Notes: generated from the letters alone by a model not told the origin. Counted from the first letter of the stretch, positions 16,425-25,097 are shown. The stretch: DNA of 64,000 bases from Candidatus Cybelea palsarum (GCA_003166915.1 PMUK01000204.1:18556-82555); one strand, 5' to 3'. Made by a program: numbers and translations.

Positions 16425-17471
16425 ATGAAGGAAATGAAGGCCCTCTGGCTGGTCAAGCGCGGAAAGTGGGAGATTCGCGACACGCCGGTACCTCTGCCCA
16501 AACCTGGCGAGGTGCGTGTCGCGGTGCGGGTGTTTGGGCTCAATTTCGCCGAGCTAATGGCGAGTCAGGGGCTTTACCCAGACGCTCCCAAACTTCCCGC
16601 GATTCTCGGTTACGAAATCGCCGGGGAGATCGACGCAGTGGGTGAAGGCGTCGACGCTTCGAGAATCGGAGAGCGCGTCCTCGCGTTAACGCGCTTCGGC
16701 TCCCACGCGGAGGTTTGTTGCGTTCCGTCCCAGTTCGCGCTCGCCATTCCCCCGGCGATGAGTTTCGAGGCAGCCGCAGCGCTACCGGTGACCTACCTCA
16801 CCGCATACCACCTGTTGTTCTTTGTGGCAAATGTCCGTGCCGAAGAATCGGTGCTGGTGCACATGGCGGCGGGCGGCGTCGGAACGGCCGTGCTTCAGCT
16901 ATGCCGGACCGTTGCCGATGTTGTGACCTTCGGCACCGCTTCAGCCGGCAAGCACCGGGTGCTGCGCGACAACGGGTGCACGCATGCTATCGATTACCAC
17001 GCCGTCGATTACGAGTCCGAAGTACGGCGCTTAACCGAAGGGCGAGGCGTCGACGTCGTGCTCGATCCGCTGGGCGGTCGCGATACGCTCAAAGGCTACC
17101 GGTTGCTGCGAGCCGGAGGCCGAATCGTAGTCTATGGCTTTGCAAACCTGCAGCGGGGCCGTTTTAGCCCGCTGCACGTCGTCGGCCAGCTTGCGCGCAT
17201 GCCGCACTTTTCGCCCCTTCGACTTATGGCTGAGAACCGCGGCGTCATCGGCGTCAACATGGGACACCTTTTCGGACGCGCCGATCTGCTGTTGGGCGAG
17301 ATGCGAGCGTTGCTGGCGCTATACGAGCAAGGCAAGATCGCGCCGGTGATCGACTGCGTCCTGCCCCTCGAGAATGCGGCGGATGGTTATAGCCGTATTG
17401 CGTCGCGTCAAAACGTCGGCAAAGTTGTCGTCGCTACCGTTTCCTCGATCGAGTCCACGCGATCAGGATAG
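16425..17471 (+). CDS. MDR-family NADPH oxidoreductase (quinone reductase / VAT-1-like)
   Basis: This encodes 348 residues. The N-terminal GroES-like domain (GEVRVAVRVFGLNFAELMAS) is followed by a Rossmann domain with MAAGGVGTAVLQL near residue 145. The zinc-ligand cysteines of true alcohol dehydrogenases are absent, which places it with zeta-crystallin/VAT-1-type quinone reductases. The start could be ATG 16425 or 16434. Its last 64 bases overlap the convergent DUF427 gene. Confidence 0.88.
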   Translation: MKEMKALWLVKRGKWEIRDTPVPLPKPGEVRVAVRVFGLNFAELMASQGLYPDAPKLPAILGYEIAGEIDAVGEGVDASRIGERVLALTRFGSHAEVCCVPSQFALAIPPAMSFEAAAALPVTYLTAYHLLFFVANVRAEESVLVHMAAGGVGTAVLQLCRTVADVVTFGTASAGKHRVLRDNGCTHAIDYHAVDYESEVRRLTEGRGVDVVLDPLGGRDTLKGYRLLRAGGRIVVYGFANLQRGRFSPLHVVGQLARMPHFSPLRLMAENRGVIGVNMGHLFGRADLLLGEMRALLALYEQGKIAPVIDCVLPLENAADGYSRIASRQNVGKVVVATVSSIESTRSG

Positions 17472-17803
17472 AAGGCCAAGTGATCTTTGATATCGGCGAC
17501 GGCGTCGTACGGCGCCTCGTACGTCCACACCGCGTTCTTGGCGCGATCACCGCCAAGCGCGATGCTATAATAAGCGGCGTCGCCCTTGTACGGGCAGTAA
17601 CTTTGGTTCTCGCTTCGCTCCAGCAGCGACATATCCACGTCATCGCGCGGGACGTACAGGACGGGCGGATAGTCGCTCTCGCGCAGCGTCAAAGCGCGCG
17701 TCGTGTCGGCTACAACGCGCCCGGCGACGGTGACGCGAACGTGCGAACTGTTGCGTTCGACCGCAATGGGATGTTCCGAGTTCGGGATTTTAGCGGTTTT
17801 CAT
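17408..17803 (-). CDS. DUF427 domain protein
   Basis: This encodes 131 residues containing one DUF427 domain (LYVPRDDVDMSLLERS; SYCPYKGDAAYYSI; WTYEAPYDAVADIKDHLAFY). The family adopts a small beta-rich fold of unknown biochemical role. GGAGG within the end of the upstream SDR serves as ribosome binding site, and the ATGA overlap indicates translational coupling. It is predicted to be cytoplasmic. Confidence 0.9.
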   Translation of the reverse strand: MKTAKIPNSEHPIAVERNSSHVRVTVAGRVVADTTRALTLRESDYPPVLYVPRDDVDMSLLERSENQSYCPYKGDAAYYSIALGGDRAKNAVWTYEAPYDAVADIKDHLAFYPDRVDSIEETVATTTLPTF

Positions 17804-18546
17804 GATGCGGTAATTCCTCCGTTTACGTCGATAATCTGTCCGGTGATGAATGCGGCTTTGTCCGAAGCCAGGAACGTGATCGCGTCGGCAATCTCCTCAG
17901 CCTTTCCGGCACGCTTGAAGGGAACGCGAGCCACCAAAGCGGCTTTCCTAGCCTCGGAGCCGGCGAAGCGGGTGAGCAGCTCGGTGTCGACCGGACCCGG
18001 CGCCACCGCGTTTACGCGCACGCCAAACGCCGCAGCCTCAAGCGCAGCGGCTTTCGTCAAACCTTCGACGGCGTGTTTGCTGGCGGTGTAAACCGAGGCG
18101 CCCGGCGACCCGCGATGTCCGGTCGTCGACGAGATGTTGACGATACTGCCCGACTCCTGCGCCTCCATCACACGCAACTCGTGCTTCATGCTCAGCAGCG
18201 TTCCCAGGACGTTCGTATCGAATGTGGCTGCGTAGCTTTCCGCAGTTTGGTCGGTGACAGGCCCGGGTTGACCCTCGGTTCCGGCGCTGTTCACGGCGAC
18301 GTCGAGGCGACCGAAGCGGGCGACCGTTCGATCTACGAGATCGCGCACGGCGTCGTCGCTGCGGACGTCGACGCGGATGAATTCCGCATCGGCGTCGAGC
18401 GCGCGTAGCTCGTCGGCAAGCGCTTGACCCGCGTCGTCGCGGCGACCTGAAATGGCGATGCGGTAACCGGCTCTGGCAAATGCCTCCGCGGTCGCTTTGC
18501 CGATTCCGCTCAAGGCGCCGGTGACTAGGACGACTGGTGAGTTCAC
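17800..18546 (-). CDS. Short-chain dehydrogenase/reductase
   Basis: This encodes 248 residues, classical SDR length. The cofactor motif is TGALSGIG near residue 9. NSAG stands for the NNAG motif, and the catalytic triad is Ser in NISSTTGHRG and Tyr-x3-Lys in YTASK. The C terminus, FITGQIIDVNGGI, is typical. An Arg pair after strand 2 (SGRRDD) suggests NADP(H). The start is GTG. It is co-transcribed with DUF427. The substrate is unknown. Confidence 0.9.
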   Translation of the reverse strand: MNSPVVLVTGALSGIGKATAEAFARAGYRIAISGRRDDAGQALADELRALDADAEFIRVDVRSDDAVRDLVDRTVARFGRLDVAVNSAGTEGQPGPVTDQTAESYAATFDTNVLGTLLSMKHELRVMEAQESGSIVNISSTTGHRGSPGASVYTASKHAVEGLTKAAALEAAAFGVRVNAVAPGPVDTELLTRFAGSEARKAALVARVPFKRAGKAEEIADAITFLASDKAAFITGQIIDVNGGITAS

Positions 18547-18614
18547 GCGGCCATAAGACCCGCCGTTAAACCCGTGAAGTTGCGCCCGCCTCCCCGCTTT
18601 GCGCGCGGCGGCGT

Positions 18615-21020
18615 TTACGGCCTAAACCTCACACCCATGTTTAGCTCGCGGCCGGCCCCGAAATGAGTACCCTGTGCGTTGAGGAGCGTGACGTAGTAGC
18701 GGTCGTTGAGCAGATTCTGGATATCCAACGTTAATGCGGTTTTCGGCGATAGCGCGATTCCGTCTTCCACGTTGAAAATCGTGTGCGGCGTTTCTTTGCA
18801 GTATCCCGGCGTGCCGAGTGGACAGAAAGCCGATGAAAGCCCGCTGCCGTAGTAGGCATCGGCTGAAAACCAGCCGCCGCGCCGGTCGTTGAGCAAGATG
18901 CCGCTAGTGATGGTGTAGCGCTGCTCGTGGTCTGCTGGCGTAAAGCCGGCGGGCTGCCCAAAACATGGCGCGAGGAGCTGCGTCTCACAGCCGAGATTGA
19001 GCGAAACTACGTGAGCAACCGTAAAGTAGGCGCGGCTGTTTTGCGATAGCGGTTGGACGTAGTTGAGCGCCTCCTGCGACAGCCGGCCCAGCACGTAGTT
19101 GATGTCCTGGTGGAGGAGCGTCACGCCGACCTGCGTGTCGTCGATGAGATCGTTGGCGTTTTTCTGCCAGACCCGAAAGCCGAGGTCTCCGGAGCCGACC
19201 GGGATATGCCCGCCGAGCTCGAGCTGCGTATCGCGCTCGGGTTTGAGGTCGAACTGGGCTTCAGTCCGCTGCAATGGCAGGTTGAGCACGTAGGCGGCTT
19301 CCGGGCTCACGTTTTCAAACGAAAACGGTTCGAAGAATCGGCCGACATATCCGTACACGCTCGCACGTTTTCCGAAGAGGCGTGTGATCTTTAGCCTGGG
19401 GCTGAACGCGCCGAAGCCCTGTCCGAAAGCGGTCGACTTGATGGTAAAGAAGTCGTAGCGGAGTCCGTAGTCGGCCTGCCATAGGCTGCTCATTCGCCAA
19501 CTGTCCTGAATGTACGATTGATACGTATTCCCGAGATTCGGCGAATCGTCGATTACGGTATAGGGAGCGTTGGGGGTGCTTGGAGTTTCGATCGGTGAGA
19601 GATAGTTATTCGGCTGCAGCGTGAACGAATAGGATTTCAGGACGCGACTCAGATCGTAGTTAACGCCGGCGCCAAGCGTATGGTTACCGAAACTCTGAGT
19701 GTAATCACCCTGCATGATGTAGTCGAGCTCGGTCCGCGCATCGGCGAGCGATAAGCCGCACATCGTCGGGAATCCCGTCGGGTTTGTTGGGGCGACGACG
19801 AAGGCATTGGCGCAGTCGGTCGACGTGCCGCCGTTGCCAAAGGGGGGCGGCGTCTGGTTGAGGGACTCGCCGTAGATCCAGTCGTTCGTGGGATCGCCGA
19901 AGTCCTGGACTCTCGATTCGTTATATGCCGGACCCCAGCTGATCGCGCCCGTATTGCCGATCGCATGGTGAAACTGGACCGACAGAAACGTAGCGGCTTG
20001 GGTTTCGTTGTCGTCGGTATTGCCGGGTTCGCCGGACGCGATGTCGTTGGGAATCTCAAACGTGTCGTGGCTATTGAAGAACGTAATATTCGTGAAGTTG
20101 TTGCCACCGGCGGGGAGCGTGAAGCGAGCGAACTGACCGACCGAGCTCGCATCGTTGTGAGGCGAGTTGAAGTCGGGCGGATCGAGGTCCCGCGTGGTCG
20201 TCAGCCCGCTGAGCGCGACGTCGTAACCCCCGCCACCTTCGAGGGGCGCGTGATACCCGATGGTCGACGCAGCGTCGGTGTACGAACCGTACGACGCATA
20301 TCCGTCGAAGCCGGGCGGACCCGTACCGGCTCGCGTCGACATATTGAAAACTGCACCAAATTTCAGGCCGTATTGCGCGGGATACGCGCCCTCGATGAGG
20401 TCCACGAAGGAGAGATCGTTGAGGTTGATCTCGCTGCCGATATCCCGATTCAGCTCCTGCGGCAACGGCACTCCGTCGAGCATATAGTTGATGACACCGT
20501 GGTCGCCATTGATGTGGACGACCCCGTCGGCGCCTTGAGCGGCGCCGGGCATCTGGGTCTCCATCTGAGTAAAGCTGTTATCGAACGGAAGCCGGGTCAG
20601 GGCCGTGCTGTTGAGGACCACGTCGCTTCCGCTGCCGTGAACGGTGAGCGATTGCGATTGACTGGCGACGGCGTGCGCGATCTCCGTAAGCCTCTCAAGG
20701 GCGATGGATAGGCTCGCACCGCCGCTTCCAAGATCGACGCGCACTAATCCCCGTAGGCCACCGTTTCGCGCCTCGACGTCATAGCTCCCCAACGCGAGCG
20801 GCGGGAACGAAAAATGTCCTCTTGCATCAGTCGTCGTTTTGACGGTCAGATTATTTCCTGACGCCGTTACCGCAACGTGCGCTGCCGGCACGCCGTTGTT
20901 CGTCACCGTTCCGGTAATAAAGGCACTCGCATTGACGGCATACGAAGGTGCTGCGCGCGCGAAGGCCAGCGCGACGGCGATCAATGCGGCGGCAGGCGCA
21001 CGCCACCAGGGCAAGTTCAT
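18615..21020 (-). CDS. TonB-dependent outer-membrane receptor with N-terminal regulatory-like domain
   Basis: This encodes 801 residues from the ATG at 21020 preceded by GGAGAGG; an in-frame GTG/ATG 24 bases earlier is less likely. A signal peptide is followed by a carboxypeptidase-regulatory-like Ig domain (ITGTVTNNGVPAAHVAVTA) at about 30-110. The plug (PFDNSFTQMETQMPGAAQG; INYMLDGVPLPQ) and a long barrel follow, ending in an aromatic-type terminus (GVRFRP). It should import a metal chelate or other large ligand using TonB energy. A Fur-like box and a Fur-family gene lie directly upstream in divergent orientation, so metal control is likely. Confidence 0.9.
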   Translation of the reverse strand: MNLPWWRAPAAALIAVALAFARAAPSYAVNASAFITGTVTNNGVPAAHVAVTASGNNLTVKTTTDARGHFSFPPLALGSYDVEARNGGLRGLVRVDLGSGGASLSIALERLTEIAHAVASQSQSLTVHGSGSDVVLNSTALTRLPFDNSFTQMETQMPGAAQGADGVVHINGDHGVINYMLDGVPLPQELNRDIGSEINLNDLSFVDLIEGAYPAQYGLKFGAVFNMSTRAGTGPPGFDGYASYGSYTDAASTIGYHAPLEGGGGYDVALSGLTTTRDLDPPDFNSPHNDASSVGQFARFTLPAGGNNFTNITFFNSHDTFEIPNDIASGEPGNTDDNETQAATFLSVQFHHAIGNTGAISWGPAYNESRVQDFGDPTNDWIYGESLNQTPPPFGNGGTSTDCANAFVVAPTNPTGFPTMCGLSLADARTELDYIMQGDYTQSFGNHTLGAGVNYDLSRVLKSYSFTLQPNNYLSPIETPSTPNAPYTVIDDSPNLGNTYQSYIQDSWRMSSLWQADYGLRYDFFTIKSTAFGQGFGAFSPRLKITRLFGKRASVYGYVGRFFEPFSFENVSPEAAYVLNLPLQRTEAQFDLKPERDTQLELGGHIPVGSGDLGFRVWQKNANDLIDDTQVGVTLLHQDINYVLGRLSQEALNYVQPLSQNSRAYFTVAHVVSLNLGCETQLLAPCFGQPAGFTPADHEQRYTITSGILLNDRRGGWFSADAYYGSGLSSAFCPLGTPGYCKETPHTIFNVEDGIALSPKTALTLDIQNLLNDRYYVTLLNAQGTHFGAGRELNMGVRFRP

Positions 21021-21071
21021 AGTTACCTCTCCGGGTCGCAACAACAGGGAAAGCTGGGTTGCTTACGCAAA

Positions 21072-21093
21072 TGAGATTAGCGTATCATTATCA
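21072..21093. promoter_or_regulatory. Fur-like operator between TonB receptor and Fur-family gene
   Basis: TGAGATTAGCGTATCATTATCA resembles the 21-bp Fur consensus. The right half ATCATTATCA is perfect and the left half is weaker. It sits in the 159-base divergent gap, about 50 bases before the receptor start and 90 before the regulator start. It is AT-rich against a GC-rich background and could control both genes. Confidence 0.5.
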
Positions 21094-21179
21094 AATAGTC
21101 AAGGGCGTGCGGCAGGCACAAGTCTAGCCAGCCTAAAAAAGGCTCCTATGGTGAAGCATACTGAAGGTGGGGAGGGCAA

Positions 21180-21560
21180 GTGGTGATTCGCGCTAGGAAG
21201 ACAAAGCAGCGGGACGCCGTGCGCGCCGTATTGGAAGGCGCGCAACGTCCCCTCAGCGTGGATGAGTTGCTCAAAGCGGCGTCGAGGCGAGTCAAGGGCC
21301 TCGGCGTTGCGACCGTCTACCGCGCGGTTGGGGCGTTGGTGGCGGAGGGTTGGATCGAAACCGTCGAAATACCGGGAGAACCGGCTCGATACGAGCGCGC
21401 GGACAAAGGACATCACCATCATTTTCAGTGCGAGAAGTGCGATCGCGCTTTCGACGTTGCCGGATGCCTGGATAATCTTCGCAAGCTAGCGCCGCCGAGG
21501 TTTCGAGTTAAGCAACACTCCGTGACCCTGTATGGGCTATGCGCCGCGTGCGCGCCTTAG
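21180..21560 (+). CDS. Fur-family metal-responsive repressor
   Basis: This encodes 126 residues. The N-terminal winged helix (KQRDAVRAVLEGAQRPLSVD; GVATVYRAVGALVAEGWIE) is followed by the metal-binding dimerisation domain with HHHHFQCEKCDRAFDV and a second C-x2-C near the end (GLCAACAP). These give the structural zinc site and the regulatory His cluster. The metal cannot be decided (Fe, Zn or Mn). It is divergent from a TonB receptor with a Fur-like box between. Start is GTG after GGGGAGG. Confidence 0.88.
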   Translation: MVIRARKTKQRDAVRAVLEGAQRPLSVDELLKAASRRVKGLGVATVYRAVGALVAEGWIETVEIPGEPARYERADKGHHHHFQCEKCDRAFDVAGCLDNLRKLAPPRFRVKQHSVTLYGLCAACAP

Positions 21561-21873
21561 CTTAGCGCCGCGTTCCGCGCTTCTCGGTCAGCCGGGGCGA
21601 TGAGGAAGTGCCTTGACGTGGCGCGGCCAATACCCACCGATTGAGCCTTTTCGAGGCCCATTTTTCGTTTGCTAGTGCCCGCGCTTTCCGCCAGCTTCCG
21701 CTCGGCCAGGGCCATAACGGAGGCACGACTTCTGCGCCGCAACGCCTTGGCCTTATGCCGAGAAGCCTCGCTTCGAGGAACTACGAGCTCGAGTAGTCCA
21801 AATCGCAGGGGTAGGTAAAGTCCAAGGTCTACCGTACAAGGTCGCACCGGAATAATGGACTCGGAGGGTTTTA
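21561..21873. other. Gap with no confident gene
   Basis: These 313 bases lie between the Fur-family gene and the second PDZ protein. The minus strand keeps an open frame of about 100 codons ending at 21557 (SAGTSKRKMGLEKAQSVGIG, then RHFLIAPADREAR). It looks protein-like but matches nothing I know and has no good start. It may be a gene remnant. Confidence 0.35.
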
Positions 21874-23601
21874 GTGCGCCAGACGCTTGCGCGAGCGCTC
21901 CTGATAATCGTAACGCTGTTCGTCGTCGTGATCTATTACGTGCCGATCGGGCACGTCGATTTCGCGGAGAATTGGGGCGAAGGCACGTTTGGGATCGCGC
22001 TTCCCCCGCAGCGATTAATTGTTTCGGCCGTTGAGCCCGGTTCCGCCGCAGGTCGCGCGGGAGTGCGCGCCGGCGATCGTCTGGTCGCGCGCGATAACCT
22101 CGAACTTCCGACGCGCGTGCGGTCGGCGTATCCGGGCGAGCGTGAAACGCTGACATTCGAGCGCGGGGGCGTCGCGCGCACCGTAACCTTGACGGCAGTA
22201 CCCGATCGGAGCTTCAGCATTTTTGGGCGCGTCGGAGGCGTGCTCGCATATCTGCCGCCTACAGTCTTTCTCGTCGTGGCGTTCTTGCTCGTCTTCTTGC
22301 GGCCGTCGATAATGTCGTGGGCATTCTATCTTTTTGCCGTTGGCTACTTTGGTACGGCCCCTGCGTTCATGTATTGGTCGCACGTGTTGTCGCAATCCGC
22401 ATTTTTGGCGCTCAGCTTCGTATTGAGCACGGTCTTCGGACCGTGGAGCGTCCTGCCGCTGCTGCCATTCGTGCTGCGTTTTCCCAACGGTGACGTGCTC
22501 GGGTGGCGCCGCCGCATCGATCCTTTCGTGTGGGTGTTTCTCAGCCTGTCGTACGCGGTCTATGTCGTCGAGTGGCGAATGTTTTTCGTCACGGGATCGC
22601 TTCCGCGTTGGGACGTCGCTCCGAGCGCCATTATTCCGCTCGGCGCCTTTCTCCTCGCCGGATTGATCGTCGCAAAGAACGTCGCGATGGCAACGCCGAG
22701 CGACCGGCAGCGCTGGGGTTTTCTGGCAATCGGGACGATCGCGTCCTTCGTCGCATATGCGATCTACTTCGTCCCAGGCATACCGTTTGTCGTCGGGCAG
22801 GTCGTCGGCTTTGCCGTCGTCCTCATGCCGATCTGTATTGCGTACGCCGTCTTTAGGCTGCGCGTGATCGACGTAAATTTCGTGCTCAACCGGGCCGTCG
22901 TCTACGGCGTCTTGTCTCTCGGCGTCGTAGCGATGGTCTCGATTTTGGATTGGGTATTTTCGCGTGTGGTCGCGATAGGACGCCTAGCGATCGGTTTCGA
23001 GCTGCTTACCGCGATCGGCATCGGCTTTCTGCTGGATCGCATCAACCGCAGCGTCGAGAGCTTCGTCGAATCCGTCTTCTTTCGGCGACGGCGGCTCGCC
23101 GAGAGATACCTGCGGCGCGCAGCGTCGGCGCTCCCGTATGCAACCGACGAAGCTGCGATAGCGGACGGATTGGTGCAGGTGCCAGTTGACGCGATCGATC
23201 TCGCGGCCGCCGCGCTATACCGGCGGTCCGCTGGAGGAACCCGTTTCGAAGGCGTTGCGACCGCGAACCAAACGACGGTAGCGCCGGCAGGATTCGACGG
23301 GAACCATCTGCTCGTGCGAATGCTGCTCGCCGACGAAAAGGTGGTCTGGCTCGATGATCTGCGCGCGCAACTCGATACCGAAAATGCGGCGATCTACACC
23401 CTCGCGATGCCCGTGACGGTGCGTCACGAACTCGTCTCCTTTACGTTATACGGCGCGCACGCGAACGGCGCGCAACTCGACCCCGACGAAGTGGCCTTAC
23501 TGGAGGAACTTGCGCTTGAAGCCGCGCGAGCGTACGATCACGTCGAAGCGGTACGCGTGCGCGAGCGCTACGCGCAGTTTGCGGCGTCACCTCTGGGTTA
23601 A
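21874..23601 (+). CDS. PDZ - multi-membrane-span - GAF-like sensor protein (paralogue)
   Basis: This encodes 575 residues from GTG behind GGAGGG. A membrane helix at residues 7-25 leads into a PDZ domain at about 45-110 (VEPGSAAGRAGVRAGDRLVA). About eight membrane helices follow at 120-395, with FRLRVIDVNFVLNRAVVYG near the last. A C-terminal GAF-like domain lies at about 420-560 (YTLAMPVTVRHELVSFTLYG). The layout matches the protein at 11602. The FNRAVVYG-type motif also occurs in membrane histidine kinases, but no kinase domain is present. Role unknown. Confidence 0.75.
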   Translation: MRQTLARALLIIVTLFVVVIYYVPIGHVDFAENWGEGTFGIALPPQRLIVSAVEPGSAAGRAGVRAGDRLVARDNLELPTRVRSAYPGERETLTFERGGVARTVTLTAVPDRSFSIFGRVGGVLAYLPPTVFLVVAFLLVFLRPSIMSWAFYLFAVGYFGTAPAFMYWSHVLSQSAFLALSFVLSTVFGPWSVLPLLPFVLRFPNGDVLGWRRRIDPFVWVFLSLSYAVYVVEWRMFFVTGSLPRWDVAPSAIIPLGAFLLAGLIVAKNVAMATPSDRQRWGFLAIGTIASFVAYAIYFVPGIPFVVGQVVGFAVVLMPICIAYAVFRLRVIDVNFVLNRAVVYGVLSLGVVAMVSILDWVFSRVVAIGRLAIGFELLTAIGIGFLLDRINRSVESFVESVFFRRRRLAERYLRRAASALPYATDEAAIADGLVQVPVDAIDLAAAALYRRSAGGTRFEGVATANQTTVAPAGFDGNHLLVRMLLADEKVVWLDDLRAQLDTENAAIYTLAMPVTVRHELVSFTLYGAHANGAQLDPDEVALLEELALEAARAYDHVEAVRVRERYAQFAASPLG

Positions 23602-23653
23602 CTCGTACCAGCGCTTTGGACCGGCTAACGGGTCGGAAGAATTGAAGTACGCA

Positions 23654-24103
23654 TCAGCGCATGGTTTGGAAGAACGTGCGGTGCTTTCCGGCCGCAAGCG
23701 CCATGCACGTTTCCTTGATTCGCCGTTCTCGCGCCTTCGGTTCTTTGGCTGAGTTTATCCAACCGATAAAGTCCCTTCGCGCCATCGAGTCGAGAGCGCT
23801 CCATTGAGCCTTCGCCTTCGGCGTAGACGCGAGCGCTTTGTGCAGATCGAATGGTACGACAGAAAAGCAACACGGGCGTCGCTTTCCGGCAGCAAGCCTC
23901 GAAGGAAGACTCTCGACCCTGCGCTTTCGTGTCTCCGGTTGTTTCGCGGAATCTATCCAGCTAATGAAGTCCCGACGAGCTATAGGCGTAAGGTCCATCC
24001 ACTGCGCCTTCGCCATCGGAGCAGCGGCGAGGACCTCGCGAAGATCCGTTGGCACTCTGGGCTCCCCTTCTTTCCCAGCCGGCTTAGGATTTGTATTATT
24101 CAT
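23654..24103 (-). CDS. Protein with two tandem OmdA/YdeI-type domains
   Basis: This encodes 149 residues made of two similar units of about 60 residues. The first has VPTDLREVLAAAPMAKAQW and DFISWIDSAKQPETRKRR. The second has VPFDLHKALASTPKAKAQW and DFIGWINSAKEPKARERR. The unit matches the bacteriocin-protection (YdeI/OmpD-associated) domain, which normally occurs once as a C-terminal module. The protein thus looks like an internal duplication lacking the usual N-terminal DUF1801-type part. Basic and predicted cytoplasmic. Biochemical role unknown. Confidence 0.8.
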   Translation of the reverse strand: MNNTNPKPAGKEGEPRVPTDLREVLAAAPMAKAQWMDLTPIARRDFISWIDSAKQPETRKRRVESLPSRLAAGKRRPCCFSVVPFDLHKALASTPKAKAQWSALDSMARRDFIGWINSAKEPKARERRIKETCMALAAGKHRTFFQTMR

Positions 24104-24222
24104 CGATTGTGCATTTTCAATTGCGTGTGATCATTTGGTAGCGAGCGCATCGTGGCCCGATTTGAAACTGATCGTGGATGGTCGCGGATTAGACCATGGT
24201 GCAACCTGCTCGTTGCGACGAA

Positions 24223-24250
24223 GCGACCCGATCCGGAGGGATCGGGTCGC
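24223..24250 (-). terminator. Strong hairpin, likely terminator of the small secreted protein gene
   Basis: GCGACCCGAT and ATCGGGTCGC form a perfect 10-bp stem around an 8-base loop. It begins 30 bases downstream of the minus-strand stop at 24281 and is followed on that strand by TTCGT. There is no long T run. Confidence 0.6.
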
Positions 24251-24280
24251 TAATCAGACGGGAACTTCGTAAACGTGCCA

Positions 24281-24466
24281 TTACGCCTTGACGCAGAAGC
24301 ATCCGTATTGATTGCACCGATAGACGTATCCCGGCGGGCAAAGGATCATAGAGGTTTTCGAACTGAGCTTCGGCGCCGAGGCGCTGCTGGCCGATGCACC
24401 CGCGAGGAAGAACGACGATGCGAGAATCCCCGCGAAGGCGAGTATGTGGAACGACGCTTTAAGCAT
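24281..24466 (-). CDS. Small secreted Cys-rich peptide (61 residues)
   Basis: CGGAGG lies 9 bases before the ATG at 24466. The product has a clear signal peptide (HILAFAGILASSFFLAGASA) and a short mature part. That part ends in four cysteines within about 16 residues (CPPGYVYRCNQYGCFCVKA), enough for two disulphides. A strong hairpin follows. The gene stands alone between decayed fragments. I do not recognise a family; a secreted disulphide-rich peptide is the description the sequence supports. Confidence 0.7.
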   Translation of the reverse strand: MLKASFHILAFAGILASSFFLAGASASSASAPKLSSKTSMILCPPGYVYRCNQYGCFCVKA

Positions 24467-24546
24467 TTGACTGTACCTCCGTAGTTGAGCATTTTGGCGA
24501 AAGTCGTAGTCGCCCTTCAAGGCTGGCGGTGCGTTGCTTTCCGACG

Positions 24547-24714
24547 TCACGGGGACTCCGTTCTCGTAAAGAGCGCCACCATATTGCGCTCCCACGTTTT
24601 GCCGTTGTCGGCGGAGAAAGACCGAACGAATCGGCACGATCGCGCAGTAATCTCGTCAAAAACGTAACGAACGAGGATCGTCCGCCCAGCATACGTTTCG
24701 CGGTCATACAGCCG
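24547..24714 (-). pseudogene. 3' fragment of a DUF1579-like gene
   Basis: The last 54 codons before the stop read ETYAGRTILVRYVFDEITAR and FSADNGKTWERNMV. They resemble the C terminus of DUF1579-like proteins (NGKTWE-N signature). Upstream the frame turns into unrelated, repeat-derived sequence. No start or N-terminal part can be found. Confidence 0.5.
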
Positions 24715-24838
24715 CGGATTCCTCTTGGGCTTTGCCAACGGAAGCGATGCGGAGATCGAGCACGCCGCCGTGCGGGTGGCCACGCTGGTCGCGTCATCCG
24801 TAACATAAGACTGCGCTCGTCCGATGGCGCCTCGCGCG

Positions 24839-25040
24839 GGCGGCAAAGCAACAACGACCTCGTGATCGCGAAGCCGTGTGCGGGGTAGCGAGGCAGCTGG
24901 CCTCGCGTTGTGGGTCTTGTAGTGGCTTGGCTCCGCGCTAGACGTTACTCCGTTACCACAAGGCCCAGCGGGTCGCCAAGTCCCGTGGCGCTGCCGGCGA
25001 TCGTTTGGATCGGCGCAACGTTGCCGCTTGCAGTCGCTGC
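24839..25040. repeat. Copy B of the 202-bp duplicated segment
   Basis: This aligns end to end with 6416-6617. It keeps the last 32 codons of a propeller gene on the minus strand (GNVAPIQTIAGSATGLGDPL before the stop at 24951) and the downstream hairpin GCGAGGC/GCCTCGC at 24887-24905. The propeller part stops abruptly at 25040, next to unrelated sequence. Confidence 0.8.
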
Positions 25041-25046
25041 AAAGCC
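24951..25046 (-). pseudogene. 3' scrap of an NHL/YVTN propeller gene
   Basis: Only the last 32 codons survive, within repeat copy B. They match the end of the truncated propeller gene at 6522. No gene body is attached. Confidence 0.6.
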
Positions 25047-25097
25047 CCAAGTGGTCGATTCCGCCGTCGCGCAGCGTGGTGAAGGTGGCCATCGTGC

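Noticed and set aside
19965-20711. Plus-strand ORF of 248 codons
   Set aside because: Antisense of the TonB receptor barrel and plug; no start signal and no domain.
21130-21144. AGCCT-AAAAA-AGGCT hairpin as a riboswitch or terminator
   Set aside because: The 5-bp stem is too short and isolated; it may be chance in an AT-rich gap.
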